Shown here: positions 7,854-17,181 of the stretch, one piece after another
How the letters are laid out: each line of letters begins with the position of its first letter
Numbering within the stretch: the stretch's first letter is position 1
The notes under the pieces: generated by a model
Database searches by the model: none
Told to the model about the DNA's origin: nothing
The model's input: only the letters and a program-made list of their open reading frames with translations
Assembly (NCBI RefSeq): GCF_030252345.1
Contig: NZ_CP126980.1
Location: 8,999,501 to 9,063,500 of the forward strand
Length of the DNA: 64,000 bases
Reading direction: 5' to 3'
Origin: Actinoplanes oblitus
GTDB lineage: Bacteria; Actinomycetota; Actinomycetes; Mycobacteriales; Micromonosporaceae
Position numbers and translations under genes: made by a program

Positions 7854-7963
7854 TCATGGCCGGGCGGCGGGAGCAACGCCACCCGCCAACCGCGGACCAG
7901 AGCGCCTGAACGCTCCGCGTACCGCGTCGAGGAGCGGTTGCGACCGCAGACGTTGAACCGGAA

Positions 7964-9049
<1,086 letters not shown>

Positions 9050-9071
9050 GGAACGCCAGTCTACGCAAGCC

Positions 9072-9857
9072 TCATCGGAAGAACTTCCGCAGTTCCGCGG
9101 CGACCAGCGCGGGCTTGCCGCTGTTGTCCGCGGCGAGATGCCCGACGCCGCTCAAGGTGACCCGGCGCACGCGCGGCAGCACCGGCTCCAGACCGAGCAG
9201 AACCGCTTTGAGGTACGCCGGGGAACGCTCGCCACCCAGCAGCAACGTCTCCGCCCTGACCGTCGCGTAGGTGCTCAGCGGGCCGGCCGCGTCCTCGACC
9301 ACCGCCGCGTCGAGCCGCATCGTCGGCACCAGCGCGGCGATCTCCGGGTTGCGCACCGCGAGCCCGGCGAGCGGCAGCAGGGCGGGCCGGGGCAGCAGCC
9401 GCGCTCCCCCGGTGCCCTTCACCACCGTGGTGAACGCGGCGGCGGTCCGGCCACGGGACAGCTCGGCCTCGTACCGGGAAAGCCAGGCGACCGGATCGTG
9501 CCCGCCGTGCTTGAGCGGCGGCTCGTAGAGCGCGAGGCGCTCGATCGGCAGCTCCATCGCCGCACGCAGCGCGACGACCGCCCCGGAGCTGAGGCCGAAC
9601 ACGTTGCGCGCGCCCGTCTCGTCGAGCACCGCCGCCAGATCCGCGATCTCGGCCCGCAGCCCGTGCCCGGCCGCGGCCGGACCGCTGAGCCCTCGCCCGC
9701 GCCGGTCCGGCACGTAGACGGTGAACTCGCCGGCCAGCGCCGCGGCCAGCCGGGAGAAATTCGCCGCACTCTGCAGTCCGCCGTGCAGCAGCACGACCTT
9801 GGGGCCGCCGTCTCCGAAGGCCCGCCACCGGATGTCCGTCCTCGCCAAAGCCATCAT
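9072..9857 (-). CDS. Alpha/beta-fold hydrolase
   Basis: 261 residues. Oxyanion-hole segment LLHGGLQS (about 24-30), PDRRGRGLS, nucleophile elbow GLSSG (Ser90) and SGVGHLAADN supplying the catalytic His are all visible. Substrate is unknown. The promoter can be read: TTGACG, 18-bp spacer, TACGGT, then 6 nt to the ATG, with two copies of GTCAAC-N4-GTTGAC overlapping both hexamers. This strongly suggests repression by a dedicated regulator that is not adjacent. Confidence 0.88.
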   Translation of the reverse strand: MMALARTDIRWRAFGDGGPKVVLLHGGLQSAANFSRLAAALAGEFTVYVPDRRGRGLSGPAAAGHGLRAEIADLAAVLDETGARNVFGLSSGAVVALRAAMELPIERLALYEPPLKHGGHDPVAWLSRYEAELSRGRTAAAFTTVVKGTGGARLLPRPALLPLAGLAVRNPEIAALVPTMRLDAAVVEDAAGPLSTYATVRAETLLLGGERSPAYLKAVLLGLEPVLPRVRRVTLSGVGHLAADNSGKPALVAAELRKFFR

Positions 9858-9859
9858 GC

Positions 9860-9904
9860 GTCAACCGTAGTTGACACATCGGTCACCCGTCAACTGGAGT
9901 TGAC
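9860..9904. promoter_or_regulatory. Two tandem GTCAAC-N4-GTTGAC operators
   Basis: Copy 1 at 9860-9875 (spacer CGTA) and copy 2 at 9889-9904 (spacer TGGA), 29 bp apart, both flanked by C on the left and A on the right. Copy 1 overlaps the -10 and copy 2 the -35 of the hydrolase gene. The region also lies upstream of the divergent ada-alkA gene (start 9987), so it could control both. Confidence 0.7.
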
Positions 9905-9986
9905 AACTCTCCCGGCTCCGGGGCGGCGACGGTCATGTCCGAAACCCGCCAGCCGACGCCGGGGTGCGCGGAGCAGACTCGACGGC

Positions 9987-11486
9987 ATGGAGCTGGACTT
10001 CGAGCGTTGCTACCGCGCTGTCGACAGCCGCGACCAGCGGTTCGACGGGTGCTTCTACACCGCGGTGCGAACCACCGGCATCTACTGCCGGCCGTCCTGC
10101 CCGGCGGTCACGCCGAAACGGCAGAACGTCACGTTCTACCTGAGCGCGGCGGCCGCCCAGCGGGGCGGCTTCCGGGCCTGCCGCCGGTGCCGGCCGGACG
10201 CGGCGCCCGGCTCCCCCGAATGGGACGCGCGGGCCGACACGGTCGGCCGGGCCATGCGGCTGATCGGCGACGGCGTGGTCGACCGGGAAGGCGTGGCCGG
10301 GCTGGCGTCCCGCCTCGGCTACACCGAACGGCACCTCAACCGGATGCTGACCACGGAACTCGGCGCCGGGCCGCTCGCCCTGGCCCGGGCGCAGCGGGCG
10401 CAGACCGCCCGGATCCTGGTGGAGACGACCGACCTCGGACTCGCGGAGATCGCGTTCGCGGCCGGGTTCGGCAGCGTGCGGCAGTTCAACGACACGATGC
10501 TCGAGGTGTACGCGCAGGCGCCGGGCCGGCTGCGGGAGACCCGGCGGGCGGTCCGGGGCGAGGCGGGGACGATCAATCTCCGGCTGGCGTACCGGGCGCC
10601 GCTGCACGTCGAGTCGCTGCTCGGGTTCCTCGGGGCGCGGACCCTGCCCGGGGTGGACGAGCTGGACGGGGACACGTACCGGCGGGGGCTGGTGCTGCCG
10701 CACGGCGGCGCGACCGTCGCGCTGCGGCCGGCCGAGCGGTGGGTGTTCGCGACGTTGCGGCTCAGCGACGTCCGGGACCTCGCGCCGGCGGTGGCACGGT
10801 GCCGGCGGCTGCTGGACCTGGACGCGGACCCGGATGCGATCGACGGCACGCTCGGCGGGGATCCGGCGCTCGCGGCGGGTGTGGCGGCGGAGCCGGGGGT
10901 GCGGGTGCCCAGGGCGGTGGACGGGTTCGAGATGGCGGTGCGGGCGGTGGTGGGGCAGCAGGTGAGTGTTTCGGGGGCTCGGACCACGTTGGGGCGGATC
11001 GTGCGGGCTGCCGGGGTGGCCGGGGCGTTCGGTGATCGCGGTGTGTCGGGTGGGTCTGCGGATCTCGGCCCTTCGGGCCCCGCCCCCGCCCCCGCCACCA
11101 CCTCCGAACTCACCGGCTTCCCGCCCGCCGACGTCGTAGCCACCCTCCCGGATTCCGCCTTCGGCATGCCCACCGCCCGCCGAGACACCATCCGGGCCCT
11201 CGCCACCGCCGTGGCCGACGGCAAACTCGACCTCGACCCCGGCGCCGACCGAGCCGAAACCACCGCCCGCCTCCTGGAGCTCCCCGGCATCGGCCCGTGG
11301 ACCGCCGGTTACGTCGCGATGCGCGCCACCGGCGACCCCGACGTCTTCCTCCCCACCGACCTGGCCGCCCGCCGCGGCGCGGCCGCCCTCGGCCTCCCGG
11401 ACACGGCGAGGGCGCTCGCCGCGCATGCCGAACGCTGGCGCCCGTGGTGCTCGTATGCCCTGGTCCGGCTGTGGCGAGCCGCCTGA
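9987..11486 (+). CDS. alkA: Ada N-domain / AraC HTH / AlkA glycosylase fusion
   Basis: 499 residues. The order is: Ada methyl-phosphotriester-sensing zinc domain (Cys34, Cys38, Cys65, Cys68; TTGIYCRPSCP), AraC-type HTH (about 85-180), AlkA N-terminal domain (about 190-270), then a helix-hairpin-helix glycosylase. LPGIGPWTAGYVAMR and DVFLPTDLA hold the catalytic Asp. A 40-residue Gly/Ala/Pro linker interrupts the glycosylase part. It excises alkylated bases and senses backbone methylation to activate the alkylation response. The O6-methylguanine transferase is encoded separately by the next gene, 127 bp downstream. Confidence 0.95.
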   Translation: MELDFERCYRAVDSRDQRFDGCFYTAVRTTGIYCRPSCPAVTPKRQNVTFYLSAAAAQRGGFRACRRCRPDAAPGSPEWDARADTVGRAMRLIGDGVVDREGVAGLASRLGYTERHLNRMLTTELGAGPLALARAQRAQTARILVETTDLGLAEIAFAAGFGSVRQFNDTMLEVYAQAPGRLRETRRAVRGEAGTINLRLAYRAPLHVESLLGFLGARTLPGVDELDGDTYRRGLVLPHGGATVALRPAERWVFATLRLSDVRDLAPAVARCRRLLDLDADPDAIDGTLGGDPALAAGVAAEPGVRVPRAVDGFEMAVRAVVGQQVSVSGARTTLGRIVRAAGVAGAFGDRGVSGGSADLGPSGPAPAPATTSELTGFPPADVVATLPDSAFGMPTARRDTIRALATAVADGKLDLDPGADRAETTARLLELPGIGPWTAGYVAMRATGDPDVFLPTDLAARRGAAALGLPDTARALAAHAERWRPWCSYALVRLWRAA

Positions 11487-11522
11487 TCCCGAACCTACTC
11501 CGCCGATCCACCCGCCCGCCGG

Positions 11523-11549
11523 TTGTCCACAGGCGGCCCACTGTCCACA
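11523..11549 (+). other. DnaA-box-like pair
   Basis: TTGTCCACA at 11523-11531 is a perfect match to the actinobacterial DnaA box; CTGTCCACA at 11541-11549 has one mismatch. Same orientation, 18 bp apart, between ada-alkA and ogt. Confidence 0.5.
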
Positions 11550-11613
11550 GGCGACCGGAGAAGCCGCCGGAAATCCGCCAGGCTGTCCCCCCAACTCAAG
11601 GAGCTGATGAGCG

Positions 11614-12111
11614 ATGTTGCGTCATTCGACGATGGACACTCCGACCGGCCCGTTCACCCTGGTGGTCGCGGATTCCGGCGCGGTCCGCGCGGCCGGTTTC
11701 ACCACCGACGTGCCGGAGCTGGTCCGGCTGGTCCACCCGGCGCTGCGGGAGCCGATCGAGCCGGCTGACGACGTCGGCCCGGCTCAGGCGGCGGTCCGGG
11801 CGTATTTCGACGGCGACCTGCTGGCCCTGGACACGATCGCTGTGGAGCAGCGCACCGGTGGCGGGTTCATGGGGCACGCCTGGGAGGTGATGCGCGAGAT
11901 CAAGCCGGGCGACCCGGTGACGTATGCGAGGTATGCGGTGCTGGCCGGCCGGCCGGCGGCGATCCGCGCGGCGGCCGCGGCGTGCGCGCGCAACGCGGTG
12001 GCGCTGATCGTGCCGTGTCACCGGGTGTTGCGGACGGACGGGTCGCTGGGCGGCTATCGCTGGGGCCTGCCGGTGAAGTCGTGGCTGCTGGAGCACGAGT
12101 CGGCGGGCTGA
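11614..12111 (+). CDS. ogt: Methylated-DNA--protein-cysteine methyltransferase
   Basis: 165 residues. IVPCHRVLR contains the methyl-acceptor Cys135 (PCHR); the helix-turn-helix lies in TYARYAVLAGRPAAIRAAAAAC, here cited as the segment about 103-124. It repairs O6-alkylguanine by suicidal alkyl transfer. An AAGGAG-like ribosome binding site precedes the ATG at 11614; an in-frame ATG at 11632 is an alternative. Together with the preceding Ada-AlkA fusion it makes a compact alkylation-repair unit. Confidence 0.95.
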   Translation: MLRHSTMDTPTGPFTLVVADSGAVRAAGFTTDVPELVRLVHPALREPIEPADDVGPAQAAVRAYFDGDLLALDTIAVEQRTGGGFMGHAWEVMREIKPGDPVTYARYAVLAGRPAAIRAAAAACARNAVALIVPCHRVLRTDGSLGGYRWGLPVKSWLLEHESAG

Positions 12112-12776
12112 GCCCACCGAAGCGAAGCCGGTTGGCGCGCGCCCCGGCCGGCAGGCGACCGGGGTGGCGGACGGGCGGCACACTGGGGCGTGTTGCTCCC
12201 CCGCTGTGCCGCCTGCGGCCGGATCATGACGCTGACCGGTTTCCGCACGGCGAACGGCGAGCTGATCTGCCAACGGCACACCGGCACCCGCCCGTCCGTC
12301 TGTTGTGGTCTGCCGGCCGATCCCACGCTCGGCACGGACCGCCCGCTGTGCCGGCGGTGCGCGGTGACGGCGGTCCGCACCCAGCAGGACGTGAACCGCC
12401 GGTAGACGAGTTGCCCAAGGGCCGGGGCGAGGCCCGGCGCCACCGCGCGGTGCACGTCGGTGTGCGGGGCGTGCCGGCGCAGCGCGGTCAGGGCGGCGCC
12501 CAGCCGGGCCGGGCCGGTGGCGGGTGTGGTGATCCGGGGTGGCCGGATCGCGGCGTCGGCCTGCTGCAGCTGGAGCAGCGGGACCAGGTCGTCGGCGCCG
12601 GTGTGCAGCTCGACGCTCCAGCGGACCGCGGCGGCCAGCTCCGGGTCGGCGGTGAGCTGCCCGGCCAGGTGGACCAGGAGCAGGTCGACGGTGGCGCGCC
12701 GGTCGGACGGGCCGCCGGCCACGTCGCAGAGCAGGTACAGCGGCTGAATGGTCAGCCGCTCGGATTCATCGCCCAC
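12054..12776 (-). CDS. Degenerate TerY-like von Willebrand A protein, possibly truncated
   Basis: Reading from GTG 12776, the first ~125 residues follow the TerY-type vWA plan: QPLYLLCDVAGG (first strand and MIDAS position), LLLVHLAGQLTADPELAAAV, RWSVELHTGADDLVPLLQL and PARLGAALTALRRH. The metal-binding DXSXS is replaced by DVAGG, so the MIDAS is lost, and the expected continuation with the third motif is missing. The rest of the frame (12054 to about 12390) lies antisense to ogt and to the zinc-ribbon ORF and looks non-coding. Either a diverged gene or a decaying one. Confidence 0.45.
   Translation of the reverse strand: MGDESERLTIQPLYLLCDVAGGPSDRRATVDLLLVHLAGQLTADPELAAAVRWSVELHTGADDLVPLLQLQQADAAIRPPRITTPATGPARLGAALTALRRHAPHTDVHRAVAPGLAPALGQLVYRRFTSCWVRTAVTAHRRHSGRSVPSVGSAGRPQQTDGRVPVCRWQISSPFAVRKPVSVMIRPQAAQRGSNTPQCAARPPPRSPAGRGARQPASLRWAQPADSCSSSHDFTGRPQR
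12190..12405 (+). CDS. Small Cys-rich (zinc-ribbon-like) protein
   Basis: 71 residues from GTG 12190. RCAACG, LICQRHTG, SVCCGLP and PLCRRCAV give two CXXC knuckles plus additional Cys/His, consistent with two zinc sites. No family is recognised. It is antisense to the tail of the vWA-like frame, and the Cys pattern makes this strand the likelier coding one. Confidence 0.5.
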   Translation: MLLPRCAACGRIMTLTGFRTANGELICQRHTGTRPSVCCGLPADPTLGTDRPLCRRCAVTAVRTQQDVNRR

Positions 12777-12825
12777 CGGATCCCCCGGCCCGACGTTATC
12801 CGAGCCGGGCCACCCGCCGCGCCGG

Positions 12826-12851
12826 TCGTCCACAGGCGAGAGTTGTCCACA
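12826..12851 (+). other. DnaA-box-like pair upstream of valS
   Basis: TCGTCCACA (12826-12834, one mismatch) and TTGTCCACA (12843-12851, perfect), same orientation, 17 bp apart, 40-50 bp upstream of the valS promoter -10. Confidence 0.5.
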
Positions 12852-12903
12852 GGTGCCGGAAACGCTGGTGCGAGCGCGCCCCGGCGTCCCTAGGCTGACC
12901 GGC

Positions 12904-15423
12904 ATGACTGATACGGGAACCGGGCGCCCCGGCCTTCCCGAGCGACCGTCGCTGGACGGGCTCGAGGACAAGTGGGCGCCGCGCTGGCAGGAGGAGGGGA
13001 CGTATGCGTTCGACCGCTCGAAGGAGCGTGCGGACGTGTTCGCGATCGACACACCGCCGCCGACCGTATCGGGCGAGTTGCACGTCGGGCACGTCTTCTC
13101 CTTCGCGCACACCGACCTGGTCGCGCGGTTCCAGCGGATGCGCGGCAAAGCCGTCTTCTACCCGATGGGCTGGGACGACAACGGCCTGCCCACCGAGCGC
13201 CGCGTGCAGAACGTGTTCGGTGTCCGCTGCGATCCCGCACTTGCCTACCAGCCGGGCTGGGAGCCGCCGGCCGATCCGCCGCGGCCGCCGGTCGCGATCT
13301 CCCGGCGCAACTTCGTCGAGTTGTGCGGGCGCCTGACCGCGCACGACGAGCAGGCCTACGAGGCGGTCTGGCGGCGGATCGGGCTGTCCGTCGACTGGGG
13401 ACTGGGCTACACCACGATCGGCGACCGGGCGCGGGCCGTCGCGCAGCGGGCGTTCCTGGCGAACCTGGCTCGTGGCGAGGCGTACTCGTCGGAGGCACCG
13501 ACCCTGTGGGACGTCGGCTATCGCACCGCCGTCGCGCAGGCCGAGCTGGAGGACCGGGAGCAGCCGGGCGCGTTCCACACCTTGCGCTTCCACGGGCCGG
13601 CCGGGCCGATCGAGGTGGACACCACCCGGCCGGAGCTGCTGCCGGCCTGTGTCGCGCTGGTCCATCATCCCGGCGACGAGCGGTTCGCCGGCGTGACGTC
13701 CGCGCGCAGCCCGCTGTTCGGCGTCGAGGTCCCGGTGCTGCCGCATCCCCTCGCCGAGCCGGGCAAGGGCACCGGCATCGCGATGGTCTGCACGTTCGGT
13801 GACCTGACCGACGTCACCTGGTGGCGCGACCTGGACCTGACCACCCGGGTGGTCCTGGGCCGCGACGGCCGGTTCCTGCCGGAGGCGCCGGCCGGCGTTC
13901 CCGGCGAGGTCTATCGCCGGCTGGCCGGGCGGGAGGTCGAGGACGCCCGGCGGGAGACGGTGCGGCTGCTGCGCGCGTCCGGGGAGCTGATCGGGGAGCC
14001 ACGGCCGGTCCGGCATCCGGTCAAGTTCTACGAGAAAGGTGACGCGCCGCTGGAGATCGTCACCAGCCGGCAGTGGTTCATCCGCAACGGCGGCCGGGAC
14101 CCGGAGCTGCGCGAGCGGCTGCTGGCGCGGGGCCGGGAGTTGCGCTGGGTTCCGGAGCACATGCGGCACCGTTTCGAGCACTGGGTCACCGGGCTCACCG
14201 GGGACTGGCTGATCAGCCGGCAGCGGTTCTTCGGCGTGCCGTTCCCGGTCTGGTACCGGCTCGACGACGCTGGCGAGCCGGACCATGACCAGCTTCTCAT
14301 ACCGGACGATTCGGCACTGCCGATCGACCCGACTTCGGACTGCCCGCCCGGGTTCGACGAGTCGGCGCGGGGCCGGCCGGGCGGCTTCGCGGCCGACCCC
14401 GACGTGATGGACACCTGGGCCACCTCGTCGCTGACCCCCTGGATCGCCGGCGGCGACCTGGTCGACAAGGTCTTCCCGATGGACATGCGGCCGCAGGCTC
14501 ACGAGATCATCCGGACCTGGCTGTTCGCCACGGTGCTGCGCGCCGAGCAGCAGGCCGGGGTGCTGCCCTGGCACACCGCCGTCCTCTCCGGCTGGGTGGT
14601 CAACTCCGACAACAAGAAGATGTCCAGTTCCCGGGGCCGGCTGGTGGCCGCGAACGCGCCGATCGAGCAGTTCGGGGCGGACGCGGTGCGGTACTGGGCG
14701 GCGAGCGGGCGGCCGGGCGTCGACACGGCGTACGACCCGGCGCAGCTGAAGATCGGGCGACGGCTGGCGACGAAACTGCTCAACGCGTCGAAGTTCGCCC
14801 TGGGCCTGGGCGCGGAGCAGGCGCTGCGGCAGCCGGTCACCGAGCCGCTCGACCGGGCGATGCTGGGCCGGCTCGCCGAGGTGGTCACCGCGGCCACCGA
14901 GGCGTTCGACGGCTACCAGCACACCGACGCGTTGCAGGCGGCCGAGACGTTCTTCTGGACGTTCTGCGACGACTACATCGAGCTGGTGAAAAACCGGGCG
15001 TACGGGTCCGGGCCGGCCGCGGACTCGGCGCGGGCCGCCCTGGCCGCCGGGCTGTCGGTGCAGTTGCGGCTGTTCGCCCCGTTCCTGCCCTACGTGACGG
15101 AGGAGGTCTGGTCCTGGTGGCGCTACGGCTCGGTGCACCGGGCCACCTGGCCCACGAGATACGAGCTGACCCGGGTGGCACCGGAGGCCGACCCGGAGCT
15201 GCTGGACCTGGCCGGCGACGCGCTGCGCCAGGTGCGCCGGGCGAAATCGGACCGCAAGCTGTCGATGCGGGCCGAGGTGCCGCTGGCCGAGGCGCTCGGG
15301 CCGGGCCCGCTGCTCGACCGGCTTCAGCTGATCGACGGCGATGTCCGGGCGGCCGGGCGGATCGCCAAGCTGGATCTGCTGCGGGACCGGACGCCGGAGT
15401 TGGTGATCGCCTGCGCGTTCTGA
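12904..15423 (+). CDS. valS: Valyl-tRNA synthetase, type-2 signature
   Basis: 839 residues. Class I motifs: HVGH (60-63) for HIGH and KMSSS (about 570) for KMSKS. The DDNGLPTERRVQN block is characteristic of the archaeal-like type-2 ValRS subfamily, and the protein ends without the long C-terminal coiled-coil arm of the common bacterial type. It charges tRNA-Val in the cytoplasm. TAGGCT (12891-12896) lies 7 nt before the ATG, so it is likely leaderless. A weak hairpin (CCCGGC-AAAA-GCCGGG, 15442-15457) follows the stop. Confidence 0.97.
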   Translation: MTDTGTGRPGLPERPSLDGLEDKWAPRWQEEGTYAFDRSKERADVFAIDTPPPTVSGELHVGHVFSFAHTDLVARFQRMRGKAVFYPMGWDDNGLPTERRVQNVFGVRCDPALAYQPGWEPPADPPRPPVAISRRNFVELCGRLTAHDEQAYEAVWRRIGLSVDWGLGYTTIGDRARAVAQRAFLANLARGEAYSSEAPTLWDVGYRTAVAQAELEDREQPGAFHTLRFHGPAGPIEVDTTRPELLPACVALVHHPGDERFAGVTSARSPLFGVEVPVLPHPLAEPGKGTGIAMVCTFGDLTDVTWWRDLDLTTRVVLGRDGRFLPEAPAGVPGEVYRRLAGREVEDARRETVRLLRASGELIGEPRPVRHPVKFYEKGDAPLEIVTSRQWFIRNGGRDPELRERLLARGRELRWVPEHMRHRFEHWVTGLTGDWLISRQRFFGVPFPVWYRLDDAGEPDHDQLLIPDDSALPIDPTSDCPPGFDESARGRPGGFAADPDVMDTWATSSLTPWIAGGDLVDKVFPMDMRPQAHEIIRTWLFATVLRAEQQAGVLPWHTAVLSGWVVNSDNKKMSSSRGRLVAANAPIEQFGADAVRYWAASGRPGVDTAYDPAQLKIGRRLATKLLNASKFALGLGAEQALRQPVTEPLDRAMLGRLAEVVTAATEAFDGYQHTDALQAAETFFWTFCDDYIELVKNRAYGSGPAADSARAALAAGLSVQLRLFAPFLPYVTEEVWSWWRYGSVHRATWPTRYELTRVAPEADPELLDLAGDALRQVRRAKSDRKLSMRAEVPLAEALGPGPLLDRLQLIDGDVRAAGRIAKLDLLRDRTPELVIACAF

Positions 15424-15475
15424 TCCGGTGGGGCGTTCCGGCCCGGCAAAAGCCGGGATCCCCGGAGCCGGGGGC

Positions 15476-16081
15476 ATGGTTCGGTCCACCATAGGAGGCA
15501 TGCCGATCGCCCCGGAGGAGGTCGAGGCGCCGGCCGGTGACACCGTGCTGTTCCGGTCGTCGCCGGCCCGGACGTTCATCGCGGTGTTCGCCGTGCTGAT
15601 GGTGTCGTACCTGCTGGTCTCCCCGATCGTGGGGCGGCTCGCGCGGGGCAGCGGCGATCCCTGGTGGGTGACCACGCTGCAGGCGGTCGTCGTCGGCGCC
15701 ACGGTCGCCGCGGGCTACTCGCTGTCCGCCCGGGCCGCGCTGACCACCTGGGTCCGGGTGTCCGCGGGTGGCCTGGAGCTGGCCGCGCAGGGCAGCGACC
15801 CGGTGCTGCTGGCCTGGTCGGACGTGGCAGCGGTGACGGTGCGGCGCAGCGGCCTGCGCACGGTGCTCGAGGTGACGCCGGTGGACATGGACGCCGTCCA
15901 CCCGGTGCAGGGCTCCGGCGCGGGCTGGCCGGCGGTCACCGTCACGCCCCGGGGGCAGGCCTTCGTGGCCGACCTGACGCAGATCTGGCCGAGCCCGCGC
16001 GCGCTTCGCCACGAGCTGACGCGACGGCTGCACCCGTACCCCAAACCGGCCGCCACCGTCCGCCCACCGCAACCTTGGTGA
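15476..16081 (+). CDS. PH-domain-type membrane protein
   Basis: 201 residues. Two transmembrane helices (about 35-55 and 68-90) are followed by a PH-like domain (VRVSAGGLELAA, LLAWSDVAAVTVR, RTVLEVTPVD) and a basic C terminus. It resembles the actinobacterial PH-domain proteins whose role is unknown. ATG 15476 has GGAG 8 nt upstream. ATG 15500 has AGGAGG only 1 nt away, too close, so I prefer the former. A strong hairpin follows the stop. Confidence 0.7.
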   Translation: MVRSTIGGMPIAPEEVEAPAGDTVLFRSSPARTFIAVFAVLMVSYLLVSPIVGRLARGSGDPWWVTTLQAVVVGATVAAGYSLSARAALTTWVRVSAGGLELAAQGSDPVLLAWSDVAAVTVRRSGLRTVLEVTPVDMDAVHPVQGSGAGWPAVTVTPRGQAFVADLTQIWPSPRALRHELTRRLHPYPKPAATVRPPQPW

Positions 16082-16085
16082 CAGA

Positions 16086-16117
16086 CGCCGAGGCGGGCCC
16101 GAGGGCCCGCCTCGGCG
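16086..16117 (+). terminator. Strong hairpin terminator
   Basis: 13-bp perfect stem, CGCCGAGGCGGGC (16086-16098) pairing with 16105-16117, plus a further C-G pair and a short loop. It lies 5 nt beyond the stop of the preceding gene; no T-run, as usual in high-GC actinobacteria. Confidence 0.8.
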
Positions 16118-16200
16118 TTCCGGTCCGCTTCTCGCGCCGGCCTTTCACAGATCGCCGTTGGTCACCGATACCGCCGATCGCATCCACATCGCCGCCGCTC

Positions 16201-16335
16201 GGTGACCGCCGCGAGCCGGGTCGGAAAACTCCGCCGATCGGTGACCGCCGCGGGTGGGTCGGAAAACTCCGCCGGTCGGTGACCGCCGCGGGTGGGTCGG
16301 AAGACTCCGCCGGTCGGTGACCGCCGCGGACCGGA
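16201..16335. repeat. 38-39-bp tandem repeat, ~3.5 copies
   Basis: Units begin with GGTGACCGCCGCG at 16201, 16240, 16278 and 16316 (last partial). Units 2 and 3 differ at a single position. They fill the gap between two convergent genes and end at the stop codon of the DUF1542-like gene. Confidence 0.85.
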
Positions 16336-17127
16336 TCAGAAATCGCCGCCGAAGTCGCCGCCACCGAAGTCGCCGCCGCCCCAGTCGCCGCCGCCACCCC
16401 AGTCACCGCCGCCGCCGGTGTCGCCACCACCGACGTCGCCGAGGCTGTTCACGTCGCCGCCGTCGAAGTCGCCGCCGTCCTGGAAGCCGTCCTGGTAGCC
16501 GCCGGCGTAGCCACCGACGTCGCCGAACGCGGGCGAGAAGAGCGCGTCGAAGATCAGCATGCCGCCCAGGACGCCGGCGCCGGCGCCGAGCGCCGTCTTC
16601 CAGACCGGCGTGGAATACCAGCCGGCCGGGACCGGACGGCCCTGCACCCGGCCACCCGGGTAGTAGTAGGGCGTCTCCGGGCCGGGGCGCGGCCCCGCCT
16701 TGTAAGCGTGGCCCTGCACGCTGACCTCGCGCTCCTGGGTGAGCTGCCCACTGCCGCGGGCGGCGGCCAGCGGGGGCAGGTCGGGGCCGGGGTCGAGACC
16801 CATCGCGAGCCGGGCGGCCCGCACGTAGGCCAGGCCCTCCAGAGCGGACTCGCGGGCCAGCTCGAACTGGCGCACCGTGGTGGCCTGCTGGAGCTGGCCG
16901 CCGGCGGCGTTGTACCGCTCGCTGGCGTCGGCCAGGGCCTGCCGGGCGGCCGGCTCGTCGGCGTGCAGGTTCATCACCTGGCCGCCCAGCCGCTCATACC
17001 ACCGCTGCGCCTCGGCGCGGGCGTCCGCCAACTGGGTCTGCTGGATTCGGCCGCCGCCGCGTTGAACGCCGACGACGATCAGGGCGGCGATCGCGACGAT
17101 GGCCAGGATGAGCAACACGCCGTTCAT
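16336..17127 (-). CDS. DUF1542-like membrane protein with Gly/Asp-rich tail
   Basis: 263 residues. N-terminal transmembrane helix (about 3-20), then a helical region (ADARAEAQRWYERLGGQV, ALADASERYNAAGGQL) and a predicted membrane or amphipathic segment near 190-205. It ends in a 60-residue tail of GGGDW/GGGDF repeats. Comparable actinobacterial proteins are labelled DUF1542-containing; function unknown. Divergent from rmuC, sharing a ~55-bp promoter region. Confidence 0.75.
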   Translation of the reverse strand: MNGVLLILAIVAIAALIVVGVQRGGGRIQQTQLADARAEAQRWYERLGGQVMNLHADEPAARQALADASERYNAAGGQLQQATTVRQFELARESALEGLAYVRAARLAMGLDPGPDLPPLAAARGSGQLTQEREVSVQGHAYKAGPRPGPETPYYYPGGRVQGRPVPAGWYSTPVWKTALGAGAGVLGGMLIFDALFSPAFGDVGGYAGGYQDGFQDGGDFDGGDVNSLGDVGGGDTGGGGDWGGGGDWGGGDFGGGDFGGDF

Positions 17128-17181
17128 GTTTCCCAAGGTACCCCCGGTGGTCTTGTCGCACTCTTCTGGCAATCTGCGGTG

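Noticed and set aside
12796..15702. 968-codon open frame on the minus strand
   Set aside because: It is the antisense of valS; the protein is low-complexity Arg/Pro/Gly without any family signal, typical of GC-rich shadow frames.
16336..17127. CRISPR-like or satellite repeat at the GGGDW coding tail
   Set aside because: The repeats are in frame and encode a Gly/Asp tail of a protein.
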